The notes below the pieces were generated by a model that was not told where the DNA came from, searched no databases, and was given only the letters and a program-made list of their open reading frames with translations. A stretch of DNA of 56,886 nt from Ruminococcus sp. (GTDB lineage: Bacteria; Bacillota; Clostridia; Oscillospirales; Ruminococcaceae), in NCBI GenBank assembly GCA_024697545.1, contig JAILFN010000030.1:1-56886 (forward strand), in the 5' to 3' direction. Positions 36,433 through 45,267 of this stretch are shown here, piece by piece; position 1 is the first letter of the stretch, and every line of letters starts with the position of its first letter. The translations under genes were made by a program, and so were the position numbers.

Positions 36433-37332
36433 TTACTTGATGATGCCTACCAGTCCGTGCTTTTCCATCTCTGCGCGGATCTTAGCCTTGTTGGCGTCTG
36501 AGGTGTCACAGAGGGGAAGCCTGCACGAGCCCGCCTTGAAGCCCATGATGTTCAGAGCTTCCTTTACGGGAATGGGGTTTACATCGCAGAAGAGCGCGTT
36601 TGCAAAGCCCAGAGTCTTGATAGCGAGAGCCGAAGCTTCGTCGTATCTGTTCTCTAAGCAGAGGGCAGCGATATCGTGTGTCTCCCTGGGCATACAGTTT
36701 GAGAGCACGGAGATAACGCCCTTGCCGCCCAGCGACATGATGGGAACGATCTGATCGTCGTTGCCCGAATAGATGGTGATGTCATCACCGCAAAGCTCGC
36801 GGATCTTTGCCACGCGGCTGATGTCGCCCGAAGCTTCCTTGATGGCAACGATGTTTTCGATCTCGGAAAGTCTCTTTACGGTCTCGAGTGCGATGCTCGT
36901 GCCTGTACGAGAAGGTACGTTGTAAAGGATGATAGGCAGTGTCACCGCATCGGCGATAGCCTTGTAGTGCCTGTAAAGACCTTCCTGAGAAGCCTTATTG
37001 TAGTAAGGTGTAACAAGAAGCAGACCGTCTGCACCGAGTGCCTCAGCCTTCTTGGAGAGGTTCACGGCATAATCGGTGTGGTTAGAGCCTGTACCTGCGA
37101 TAACGGGTATCCTTCCGCCTACTCTCTTTACCGCAAAGTCGATGCATTCGATATGCTCTTCGTCGGTCATGGTAGAGCTTTCGCCGGTAGTGCCGCAGAT
37201 GATAACAGCGTCTGTGCCGTTATCTATCTGGAAGTCTATCAGCCTGCCCAGCTCTTCATAATTGATAGAACCATCGGCGTTCATGGGAGTAGCTATAGCA
37301 ACGCCCGCGCCGGTGAAAATAATCTTCTTCAT
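36433..37332 (-). CDS. dapA: 4-hydroxy-tetrahydrodipicolinate synthase
   Basis: 299 residues from the ATG at 37332 (AAAGGAG 8 bases upstream). The TIM-barrel enzyme condenses pyruvate with aspartate semialdehyde. Schiff-base lysine in IVAIKEASGD, tyrosine in ILYNVPSRTG, and GTTGESSTM at the pyruvate site. An in-frame ATG at 37350 is less likely. It follows asd by 49 bases. Confidence 0.97.
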   Translation of the reverse strand: MKKIIFTGAGVAIATPMNADGSINYEELGRLIDFQIDNGTDAVIICGTTGESSTMTDEEHIECIDFAVKRVGGRIPVIAGTGSNHTDYAVNLSKKAEALGADGLLLVTPYYNKASQEGLYRHYKAIADAVTLPIILYNVPSRTGTSIALETVKRLSEIENIVAIKEASGDISRVAKIRELCGDDITIYSGNDDQIVPIMSLGGKGVISVLSNCMPRETHDIAALCLENRYDEASALAIKTLGFANALFCDVNPIPVKEALNIMGFKAGSCRLPLCDTSDANKAKIRAEMEKHGLVGIIK

Positions 37333-37381
37333 AGGATTTACTCCTTTCAACAGTGATAAAAATACGGACTGTCAGTTATTA

Positions 37382-38464
37382 TCAGTCAAAATAGCCCTTT
37401 GCAGCGAGCAGCTCGGCGAGCAGTACAGCGCCGCCTGCTGCACCTCTCAGGGTGTTGTGTGAAAGGCATACGAACTTATAGTCGTACTGGCTGTCCTCAC
37501 GCAGTCTGCCGATGGATACAGCCATGCCGCCCTCGAGGTTTCTGTCAAGTCTTGCCTGAGGTCTGTCGTTCTCCTCAAAGTAGTTGAGGAACTGCTTGGG
37601 AGCAGAGGGAAGTTCAAGCTCCTGAGGAACGCCCGAGAATTCCTTCCATGCCTGAAGGATCTCCTCCTTGGTGGGCTTCTTTTCAAAGCTTACGAATACA
37701 GCAGCGGTGTGACCGTCGGAAACGGGAACTCTGAGGCACTGTGCGGTGATGTTGGGCTCGGTAGCGTCAACGATCTTGTCGCCGACGATCTTGCCCCAGA
37801 TCTTCATAGGCTCCTGCTCGGACTTCTCCTCCTCGCCGCCGATGTAGGGGATAACGTTATCGAGTATCTCGGGCCAGGTCTCAAAGGTCTTGCCTGCGCC
37901 GCTGATAGCCTGATAGGTGCAGGCGAGTGCCTTGGTCACCTTGTACTTGTCGTGCAGGGGAGCGAGTGCGGGAACGTAGCTCTGGAGCGAGCAGTTGGAC
38001 TTAACAGCGATAAAGCCGCGCTTAGTGCCGAGACGCTTTCTCTGTGCGGGAATGATCTCGATGTGCTCGGGGTTGATCTCGGGGATCACCATGGGAACGT
38101 CATCGGTATGTCTGTGGGCGGAGTTGTTGGAAACAACAGGCACCTCAGCCTTTGCATACTTCTCTTCGAGAGCCTTGATCTCATCCTTCTTCATGTTAAC
38201 AGCGCAGAATACGAAGTCTACCTGAGCCGCGATCTTGTCGATGTCCTTTTCAGCGTCGAGCACTACGAGGTTTCCGATGTCCTCGGGCATGGGCTCGGTC
38301 ATAGCCCACTTGCTGCCTACAGCGTCCTTGAGGGTCTTGCCTGCGGAACGTGCGGAAGCTGCAACGCATACAACATTGAACCACGGATGACGGCTGAGCA
38401 GCAGAGTGAATCTCTGACCTACCATACCCGTAGCACCGATGATACCTACATTGAAAGTCTTCAT
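37382..38464 (-). CDS. asd: Aspartate-semialdehyde dehydrogenase
   Basis: 360 residues. Rossmann motif GIIGATGMVGQR, the catalytic cysteine in VKSNCSLQSY, and SNNSAHRHTDDVPMV; the length and these motifs fit the archaeal/fungal-type branch of the family rather than the classical 330-residue bacterial type. It makes aspartate semialdehyde for lysine, threonine and methionine. First gene after the lysine riboswitch. Confidence 0.96.
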   Translation of the reverse strand: MKTFNVGIIGATGMVGQRFTLLLSRHPWFNVVCVAASARSAGKTLKDAVGSKWAMTEPMPEDIGNLVVLDAEKDIDKIAAQVDFVFCAVNMKKDEIKALEEKYAKAEVPVVSNNSAHRHTDDVPMVIPEINPEHIEIIPAQRKRLGTKRGFIAVKSNCSLQSYVPALAPLHDKYKVTKALACTYQAISGAGKTFETWPEILDNVIPYIGGEEEKSEQEPMKIWGKIVGDKIVDATEPNITAQCLRVPVSDGHTAAVFVSFEKKPTKEEILQAWKEFSGVPQELELPSAPKQFLNYFEENDRPQARLDRNLEGGMAVSIGRLREDSQYDYKFVCLSHNTLRGAAGGAVLLAELLAAKGYFD

Positions 38465-38580
38465 AATACATTTCTCCTTTTTCCTGCCTTATAATTTCAT
38501 AATATGCCCTGCCCGCCGTCTATGTAACAGCGCGAGATATTTCCATAAAATGTACAAAGCATAAAATTTCTTAAAACAAT

Positions 38581-38605
38581 AAAAAAACCGGTTGAAAAGC
38601 CGGCC
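38581..38605 (-). terminator. Expression-platform terminator of the lysine riboswitch
   Basis: On the minus strand, CCGG / CCGG plus two G-U pairs around an 8-base loop, then seven T residues. It lies about 40 bases after the aptamer and 115 before asd. Confidence 0.65.
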
Positions 38606-38645
38606 ATCATACAATATAATAGAAATGTTGACATCAAAAGAAATG

Positions 38646-38820
38646 ACGATAGCACTCCACCATAAAGCATGATGACAACTGAACGGCTGTTTACCGAACA
38701 GTCAGCAATAGTGTCCCGTACACCAAAGCTTCGGCGGTGTTGCCTTTCGGCAGCAGGCTGAACGGTCGGGAACCGAACATTAGCACCTGCCGCGTAATCA
38801 TCGCGACCGCACCTCTATCT
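38646..38820 (-). ncRNA. Lysine riboswitch (L-box)
   Basis: Read on the minus strand, the element begins AGATAGAGGTGCGG, contains GCCGAAGC in the middle and ends GGAGTGCTATCG. These three blocks match the conserved parts of the L-box aptamer of Bacillus lysC in order and spacing. Lysine binding should favour the downstream terminator and shut off asd-dapA-dapB. Confidence 0.95.
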
Positions 38821-38837
38821 TTATTATCCTATCAACA

Positions 38838-38866
38838 ATAATAACAGATATTTTTCCGCTTGTCAA
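38838..38866 (-). promoter_or_regulatory. Promoter of the lysine riboswitch operon
   Basis: On the minus strand, TTGACA (38861-38866), 17 bases, TATTAT (38838-38843). Confidence 0.85.
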
Positions 38867-38952
38867 TAGGAGAATACAAGAAATTTTAAATTTTTTGTTA
38901 ATTCCGCTCTGTTTGGCATGAGGTATCACATATATATAAGGAGAAACCCAAA

Positions 38953-40026
38953 ATGCTTGATATTGCAAATATGAAGAGATCTGATTTTTGGTATGATCTT
39001 CCCGAAGAGCTTATAGCTCAGCACCCCGTTGAGCCGCGAACCGCTTCCCGTATGCTCGTTGCCGACAGGACAAGTGGTGAGATGGAGCATAAGCACTTTT
39101 ACGACCTGCCGCAGTACCTGCGCAAGGGCGACCTGCTCGTCCTCAACGATTCCCGCGTGCTGCCCGCCCGTATCTACGGTGAGAAGGAGGGAAGCGGCGG
39201 GTTTATAGAATTCCTGCTGCTCGAACAAAAGGGCAATGACGAATGGGAGCTCATCTGCCGCCCCGGCAAGAAGGCAAAGGTCGGCAGAAGATTCGTCTTC
39301 GGAGGCGGAAAGCTCACTGCCGAGATAACCGAAGTCAAGTCCGACGGCAACCGCGTGGCTAAGTTTTTCTATGAGGGCGCGAGCATTTATTCCGTCCTCG
39401 ATGAGATAGGTCAGATGCCGCTGCCGCCCTATATCACCGAAAAGCTGGAGGACAAGGAGCGCTATCAGACCGTTTACTCGCGGGAGATAGGCTCTGCCGC
39501 CGCACCTACCGCGGGGCTTCACTTTACAAAGGAGCTGCTTTCCGATATAGAGAGCAGGGGAGTGAACATCGCTTATGTTACGCTTCATGTGGGTCTTGGC
39601 ACTTTCCGTCCCGTTAAGGAGGACAAGGTGCTGGACCACAAAATGCACTCGGAGCATTACGAAGTCACCGAGCGCACTGCCGAGCTTATCAGGCAGACAA
39701 AGGCAAACGGCGGCAGGGTAATAGCCGTAGGCACTACCTCCTGCCGCACCCTTGAATCTGTGGCGCAGAAGTACGGCGAGGTAAAAGCCTGCGACGGCAG
39801 GACGGAGATATTCATCTACCCCGGCTTTGAATTCAAGGTGCTGGACGGGCTGATAACCAATTTCCATCTTCCCGAAAGCACCCTCATAATGCTGGTATCC
39901 GCCTTTATGGGGTATGAGAACACGATGAACGTCTACCGCACAGCCGTCAGCGAACGCTACCGTTTTTTCAGCTTCGGCGATGCCATGCTGATAACCGACA
40001 CCGACAAGGAGCGTGACGGTATATGA
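38953..40026 (+). CDS. queA: S-adenosylmethionine:tRNA ribosyltransferase-isomerase
   Basis: 357 residues. [32 protein letters not shown] and [10 protein letters not shown] are QueA signatures. It transfers the ribosyl part of SAM to preQ1-modified tRNA in queuosine synthesis. The ATG at 38953 has AAGGAG upstream; a shorter start at the internal MKRSDF is possible. The stop overlaps the next gene by 4 bases (ATGA). tgt and queG are not in the window. Confidence 0.96.
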   Translation: MLDIANMKRSDFWYDLPEELIAQHPVEPRTASRMLVADRTSGEMEHKHFYDLPQYLRKGDLLVLNDSRVLPARIYGEKEGSGGFIEFLLLEQKGNDEWELICRPGKKAKVGRRFVFGGGKLTAEITEVKSDGNRVAKFFYEGASIYSVLDEIGQMPLPPYITEKLEDKERYQTVYSREIGSAAAPTAGLHFTKELLSDIESRGVNIAYVTLHVGLGTFRPVKEDKVLDHKMHSEHYEVTERTAELIRQTKANGGRVIAVGTTSCRTLESVAQKYGEVKACDGRTEIFIYPGFEFKVLDGLITNFHLPESTLIMLVSAFMGYENTMNVYRTAVSERYRFFSFGDAMLITDTDKERDGI

Positions 40027-41120
40027 GTGATGAAAAAAAACAGTCACTGATCTCGCGCCTCGCTTACGGCAACACCCGCACCGACGGCCGCGCACATCTT
40101 TTCGATAACGTAAAGTTCCTTCTTATAATACTTGTTGTCGTCGGGCATTTTATAGACGATCTCACCGAGCCCGAGCCGCTCACTCAATCGGAAGAGCTAA
40201 ACGATACCCTGCACGGCATATTCCTGTTCATCTATGCCTTTCATATGCCCGCATTCCTCTTTATTTCGGGGCTTTTCGGCAAAAAGGATACCGACCGTTT
40301 CAACTGGCAGCCGGTCAAAGTCTACTTCATACTCGGATTCATGCTCAAAATGCTGGTCGGCTTTGCTCAGATGCTGTTTGATGATGAGATGACGGGCGGT
40401 TATTTCAGCGTCCTGAGCGGTGACGGGGTGTACTGGTATCTTTTCGTGCTTGCGGGTTATCGGATCATAACATATGCCGCCCGCAACATCGACAGCAGAT
40501 TCGTTATGATATTCAGTATAGCGCTGGCATTGATGACAGGCTATGACACCGAGACCGATGAATGGCTGTCGCTTTCAAGGCTCATCGTATTCTTCCCGTT
40601 CTACTACGCGGGCTGCTGCCTTACGCCAAAGTCTGTTCAGAGATTTTGCAAGAAATGGTATATCCGTATTCTTTCGGCAGCGGCATTCGTGACGTGGGGT
40701 TATCTATGCTTCTTCCGCTTCAGGGATGTGCGCTACTTCCGCCGCCTCTTTACCGGAAAGAATCCGTATGATGTTGTACAGCTGCCGAACACCGAATTCT
40801 GGGACAGAGCTGCCGCCATGCTTATCTCGGCAGTGCTGATAATAGCAGTTATATCACTTGTCCCCTCGTTCGTGATACCTTTCTTCACAAAGTTCGGCTC
40901 GCGCACCTTGCAGGTGTATTTCTGGCACCGTCCGCTGCTGTACTATATCCTTTATACCGAGATCTTCACCGAGTATATCTTCATAAAGCTGCCGAACCAC
41001 TGGTGGTGGGCGGCTGTAATGATATCTGTCGCAGCCGCATTCCTGCTGTCGGCTGAGATCTTCGGCAGACCGCTGACTTCGTGCATAAAAATGTTGAAGA
41101 AAAGCCCCGCTAAAAAATAA
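40023..41120 (+). CDS. Acyltransferase 3 family membrane protein
   Basis: 365 residues with about ten membrane segments. [20 protein letters not shown] and [17 protein letters not shown] are typical of the acyltransferase-3 family, which adds acetyl or other acyl groups to carbohydrates or lipids at the membrane. The catalytic histidine is the one in VVGHF. It overlaps queA by 4 bases, so it is translationally coupled, though no functional link to tRNA modification is apparent. Confidence 0.88.
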   Translation: MSDEKKQSLISRLAYGNTRTDGRAHLFDNVKFLLIILVVVGHFIDDLTEPEPLTQSEELNDTLHGIFLFIYAFHMPAFLFISGLFGKKDTDRFNWQPVKVYFILGFMLKMLVGFAQMLFDDEMTGGYFSVLSGDGVYWYLFVLAGYRIITYAARNIDSRFVMIFSIALALMTGYDTETDEWLSLSRLIVFFPFYYAGCCLTPKSVQRFCKKWYIRILSAAAFVTWGYLCFFRFRDVRYFRRLFTGKNPYDVVQLPNTEFWDRAAAMLISAVLIIAVISLVPSFVIPFFTKFGSRTLQVYFWHRPLLYYILYTEIFTEYIFIKLPNHWWWAAVMISVAAAFLLSAEIFGRPLTSCIKMLKKSPAKK

Positions 41121-41127
41121 TGATGAT

Positions 41128-41160
41128 GCCCTGTCTGCCGTAAAAGCCGACAGGGCTTTA
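41128..41160 (+). terminator. Terminator after the acyltransferase gene
   Basis: GCCCTGTC / GACAGGGC stem with a 13-base loop, then a short TTTA tail. Confidence 0.65.
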
Positions 41161-41198
41161 TCGGTTCATATGACCATATGAAGCGGTATAGAATAATA

Positions 41199-41227
41199 TT
41201 GACATTGTGTTCGATATATGATATACT
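41199..41227 (+). promoter_or_regulatory. Flotillin gene promoter
   Basis: TTGACA (41199-41204), 17 bases, TATACT (41222-41227). Confidence 0.85.
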
Positions 41228-41283
41228 TTGGTCATGCGGAAAACACCGCACAGTTCGACATCGTACAGCAAGGAGGTACGTTT

Positions 41284-42771
41284 ATGGAATTAATCATGGA
41301 AAATCTCGGATACATAGGTATCGCGATAGGAGTGCTGCTTCTTATATGTATCATAGTATCCGGTTACTGTAAAGCCCCGCCCGATGAGGCGTACATCATA
41401 TCGGGTCTGCGAAAAAAGGTACTGATAGGAAAAGCGGGCATCAAAATCCCCTTCCTCGAAAGACTTGACAAGCTTTCGCTGAAGCTTATCTCGGTAGATG
41501 TTAAGACCGCTACCAGCGTCCCCACCGCCGATTACATCAACATCAAGGTGGATTCGGTCGTTAATATCAAGATCTCCGACAAGGAGCAGATGATAGCTCT
41601 CGCGGCTCAGAACTTCCTGAACCAGAACACCGCTTACATCTGCGGCGTAGCCCGCGAGGTGCTTGAGGGTAACGTTCGTGAGATCGTGGGTCAGATGGGA
41701 CTTCAGGATATGGTCAACGACCGCAAGAAGTTTGCCGAGAAGGTACAGGAAAACGCAAGCCCCGATCTCGCGGCTATGGGTCTTGAGATCGTGTCCTTCA
41801 ACGTTCAGAACCTTACCGATGAGCAGGGACTTATCGAAAACCTGGGTATCGACAACACCACGAAGATACAGAAGACTGCCGCCATCACAAAGGCTGAGGC
41901 AGAGCGCGATATCCAGATCGCACAGGCAAAGGCTAAGAAAGAATCCAACGACGCGAGAGTTCAGGCTGAGACTGAGATAGCTCAGAAGAACAACGACCTC
42001 GCCATCAGACAGGCAGAGCTCAAAAAGGCTGCCGATGTCAAGAAGGCTGAGGCAGACGCCGCTTATAAGATACAGGAGCAGGAGCAGAGAAAGACCATCG
42101 AGGTCACAAGCTCTATGGCTGATATCGCCAAGACCGAGCAGAGCGTTATGCTGCACGCAAAGCAGGCGGAAGTTCAGGAGCAGGCTCTTAATGCTGAGGT
42201 AAAGAAGAAGGCGGATGCCGACAGATACCGCAAGGAGCAGGAGGCTCAGGCGGCACTCTTCCAGCGTTCAAAGCAGGCTGAGGCTGAGCTTTATGAGACA
42301 CAGAAGGAAGCTGAGGCTGAAAAGGCTAAGGCAGAGGCTATGAAGTTTGCAAAGCTTCAGGAGGCTGAGGGTATCCGTGCAGTCGGTGAGGCTGAGGCAA
42401 ACGCTATCCGCGCAAAGCTCCTCGCTGAGGCTGAGGGTCTTGACCGCAAGGCTGAGGCTATGCAGAAGATGCAGGAGGCTGCGGTGCTCCAGATGTACTT
42501 CGAGGTACTCCCCGAGATCGCAAAGGCTGTTGCAGAACCTCTCTCGAGCGTCGGCAACATCACCATGTACGGCGAGGGCAATACCGCAAAGATGATCGAG
42601 GACGTTACAAAGTCCACAAATCAGATCTCTTCGGGTATGCTCGAGGGCATAGGCGTAGACCTTCGCTCGATGATAAACAGCTTTATCACGGGCAAGGCGA
42701 TAGGACAGGGTATCAACCCGCCTGCCGATGCACCCGCACCCGATGCACCCGCACCGACAGAAAACGCATAA
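41284..42771 (+). CDS. floT: Flotillin-like SPFH protein
   Basis: 495 residues from the ATG at 41284 (AAGGAGG upstream). One N-terminal membrane segment (about 5-28), an SPFH domain (about 30-200), a long Ala/Glu/Lys coiled coil (about 200-420) with EAEA-type repeats, and a Pro/Ala-rich tail (DAPAPDAPAPTENA). Flotillins scaffold ordered membrane patches and support secretion and signalling complexes. No NfeD-type partner gene is adjacent; it has its own promoter and terminator. Confidence 0.93.
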   Translation: MELIMENLGYIGIAIGVLLLICIIVSGYCKAPPDEAYIISGLRKKVLIGKAGIKIPFLERLDKLSLKLISVDVKTATSVPTADYINIKVDSVVNIKISDKEQMIALAAQNFLNQNTAYICGVAREVLEGNVREIVGQMGLQDMVNDRKKFAEKVQENASPDLAAMGLEIVSFNVQNLTDEQGLIENLGIDNTTKIQKTAAITKAEAERDIQIAQAKAKKESNDARVQAETEIAQKNNDLAIRQAELKKAADVKKAEADAAYKIQEQEQRKTIEVTSSMADIAKTEQSVMLHAKQAEVQEQALNAEVKKKADADRYRKEQEAQAALFQRSKQAEAELYETQKEAEAEKAKAEAMKFAKLQEAEGIRAVGEAEANAIRAKLLAEAEGLDRKAEAMQKMQEAAVLQMYFEVLPEIAKAVAEPLSSVGNITMYGEGNTAKMIEDVTKSTNQISSGMLEGIGVDLRSMINSFITGKAIGQGINPPADAPAPDAPAPTENA

Positions 42772-42785
42772 ACATCACAACACTT

Positions 42786-42821
42786 ACCACCGGTGTCAAC
42801 AAGATGCCGGTGGTTTTTTTT
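42786..42821 (+). terminator. Flotillin gene terminator
   Basis: ACCACCGG / CCGGTGGT with a 13-base loop, then a run of T residues. Confidence 0.93.
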
Positions 42822-42916
42822 GTCTGCTCGTGGAAATAATAACCAAATCGGAAGGAGAAGATTTGTCTATTTTAACACACTTTATAGGATTTATGAATAT
42901 TTTTTTATCAAAGTAC

Positions 42917-42945
42917 TTGAAAATGTATACAATTTGAGTTATAAT
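42917..42945 (+). promoter_or_regulatory. Promoter of the signalling operon
   Basis: TTGAAA (42917-42922), 17 bases, TATAAT (42940-42945). Confidence 0.8.
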
Positions 42946-42951
42946 TACAAT

Positions 42952-43131
42952 AGGTGAATAATACAGCTTCTTGTTAATGAATCAACAGGGCTGCTGCCAT
43001 ATATTTTTTATTTAAATACCTGCATTTTTCGACTCTCTGCATTTTTTTTAAGAACAGCCGCGGCTGTTCAAGATGATACGGGCAAGACCCGCCTGCGTTA
43101 CAGCGTATGCAGAAAATGCTGAATGGAGGCT
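42952..43131 (+). promoter_or_regulatory. Long structured leader of the HD-GYP operon
   Basis: About 180 bases separate the likely start from the first ATG. It contains two T-rich runs (about 43003-43010 and 43042-43049), a perfect palindrome GAACAGCCGCGGCTGTTC (43052-43069) and further GC-rich pairing (GGGCAAGACCC). The layout looks like attenuation or a riboswitch. I looked for the c-di-GMP-I aptamer cores and did not find them. Class unknown. Confidence 0.45.
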
Positions 43132-43134
43132 ATG

Positions 43135-45252
43135 ATGAATACAACTTTGAAAAAGGCTAAAAGAAAAAATATGACCGCATTGTTTTTCTGCGCGTGCGGC
43201 ATTGCTCTCAATCTGCTGCTGGGTTCGCTCGTGACCGCTCTGGGGCTGCCCGTGTATCTTGATACCGTCGGAACTATCGTCGTTTCTCTGATGGGCGGAT
43301 TTCTTCCAGGTATAATCGTCGGGTTCGTCACTAATATCATAAAGAGCATTTCCGACCCCGGCTCTTTGTATTACGGCGTGCTGAACATAATGATCGCTAT
43401 GGCGGCACTGCATATCTCAAAGCGTAAACGCCCCGATTCTTTCGGCGGCGCCGCCCTCATGATAGTGGTCTTTACGCTTATAGGCGGGGGCATCGGTTCG
43501 CTGATACCCTGGTTTATGGAAGACCTTTCCTTCGATAACAATCCGCTGATGGGCGTGCTTTACAGAACGGGCGTGTTCAACGTCCCCGCCGCACACATGA
43601 CGGCAAACCTTATCTTAGACCTTATAGACAAGACCGCTACGGTGCTTCTGGTGCTGATCATCATCCGCCTTATCCCCGACAGGTTCAGGAACTCGTTCAG
43701 GCTCACCCTCTGGAAGCAGAAACCCCTCTCGGACGAAGAGATGAATATCGTTGACAAGGAGCGGTACTCGCTGCGTATCAAGACCCTGATACTGCTGACG
43801 GTATCAATGTCACTCGTTGCGATCGCCGCGGTGCTGATCTGCATGAGGGTATACCACAAGAATATAATAAGAGACCGCATAGAGTTCGCGCGGGGTATAG
43901 TTAAGATAGCCGCTTCGGAACTCAACGGCAACAGGATAGATGAATATCTGAAGAAGGGTGAAGATACGCTTGATTACAAAACCGTGAGGGAACACATTGC
44001 GGGTATACTCAAAAACTCAACGGATGTCGAATACCTTTATGTTTACAGGCTTGAAGACGACGGCTTCCATGTCGTGATAGATATCGACACCGAAGATACC
44101 CCCGCCGACCCCGTCGGAGCTGTCGTCAAGGATGACAAGGAGCTTGAGGAGTATCTCAGAAAGCTCAGCATGGGCAAGAACGCCGAGCCTATTATCACCG
44201 ATGATGAATACGGCTACCTGCTCACCGTTGCCGAGCCTGTCTATAACGCCAAGGGCAGATGCGTCTGCTTTGTGATAGCCGACATCGACATGAAAGAGCT
44301 GATCGTGGACGAGAGAAGCTTTCTTGTTGAGATGATAACCGTTTTTCTCAGCTTCTTTATGATAATAGGTGCAGTCGGCATCTGGCTGACGCAGTATCAT
44401 ATCATCTATCCCGTAAGCTCAATCACGAAATTCGCAGACAGCTTTTCAAGGGAAGATACTACACAGGAACAGCTCGATGAATTTGTAAGACAGTTCAGGG
44501 CGCTTGACATCCGCACAGGCGATGAGATGGAAAAGCTGTATTCCGCCCTCTGCCGCATGATGCTCAATCAGGCGGAAAAAACAAGAAGCATAAGACGCCT
44601 TTCGGAGGCGGGATCTAAGATGCAGGACGGACTTATCATAACGATGGCAGACCTCGTTGAAAGCCGCGATTCCGATACGGGCGCTCACATACAAAAGACC
44701 GCCGCCTATGTAAAGATAATAGTAGAGGGTCTTCAGCGAAAGGGCTATTATGCCGAGAAGATCACACCTAAGTTCATATCCGATATAGTAAGATCTGCGC
44801 CTTTGCATGACGTCGGCAAGATAAATATCCCCGACAAGGTGCTGAATAAGCCGGGAAAGCTTACCGAAGAGGAGTATGAGATCATGAAGACCCATGCCGT
44901 CGTGGGCAAGCGGATAATGGAACACGCGATCGGTACGGTAGAGGGTGACAGCTACCTGAAAGAAGCAAGGAATATGGCGGCATACCACCATGAACGCTGG
45001 GACGGCAAGGGCTACCCCGAGGGTCTTCACGGCAACGTGATACCGCTTTCGGCACGCATCATGGCAGTCGCCGATGTTTTCGACGCACTGGCATCGCCGC
45101 GTGTCTATAAGCCTGCTTTCCCGCTTGAAAAGGCACTCGCCATCATCGAGGAGGGAAAGGGCACTCAGTTTGATCCGAAGTGCGTTGAGGTGTTTATGGA
45201 AGCACTCCCCGAGGTCAAGGAGATCCTGAAAAAGTATGACCAAAACGTATAG
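43135..45252 (+). CDS. Membrane HD-GYP phosphodiesterase with ECF-like N-terminus
   Basis: 705 residues from the ATG at 43135 (GGAGG 5 bases upstream; two closer ATGs fit less well). The N-terminal 190 residues form about five membrane segments resembling an ECF transporter substrate-binding component (LPVYLDTVGT). An extracellular CACHE-like sensor follows (about 235-390), a membrane segment, a HAMP-like linker and a complete HD-GYP domain (about 510-690): HDVGK with His558-Asp559, THAVVG, YHHERWDGKGYP. It should hydrolyse cyclic di-GMP. The hybrid kinase gene begins 15 bases downstream. Confidence 0.9.
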   Translation: MNTTLKKAKRKNMTALFFCACGIALNLLLGSLVTALGLPVYLDTVGTIVVSLMGGFLPGIIVGFVTNIIKSISDPGSLYYGVLNIMIAMAALHISKRKRPDSFGGAALMIVVFTLIGGGIGSLIPWFMEDLSFDNNPLMGVLYRTGVFNVPAAHMTANLILDLIDKTATVLLVLIIIRLIPDRFRNSFRLTLWKQKPLSDEEMNIVDKERYSLRIKTLILLTVSMSLVAIAAVLICMRVYHKNIIRDRIEFARGIVKIAASELNGNRIDEYLKKGEDTLDYKTVREHIAGILKNSTDVEYLYVYRLEDDGFHVVIDIDTEDTPADPVGAVVKDDKELEEYLRKLSMGKNAEPIITDDEYGYLLTVAEPVYNAKGRCVCFVIADIDMKELIVDERSFLVEMITVFLSFFMIIGAVGIWLTQYHIIYPVSSITKFADSFSREDTTQEQLDEFVRQFRALDIRTGDEMEKLYSALCRMMLNQAEKTRSIRRLSEAGSKMQDGLIITMADLVESRDSDTGAHIQKTAAYVKIIVEGLQRKGYYAEKITPKFISDIVRSAPLHDVGKINIPDKVLNKPGKLTEEEYEIMKTHAVVGKRIMEHAIGTVEGDSYLKEARNMAAYHHERWDGKGYPEGLHGNVIPLSARIMAVADVFDALASPRVYKPAFPLEKALAIIEEGKGTQFDPKCVEVFMEALPEVKEILKKYDQNV

Positions 45253-45267
45253 AAGGGCGGCTTTTTG

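Noticed and set aside
38926..40095. A 389-codon minus-strand open frame over queA
   Set aside because: Antisense to a clear queA gene, no initiation signal and no recognisable domain.
42952..43131. c-di-GMP-I riboswitch before the HD-GYP gene
   Set aside because: I looked for the CACGCACAAAGG and GGGACGCAAAGCC-type cores and did not find them; reported instead as an unclassified leader.
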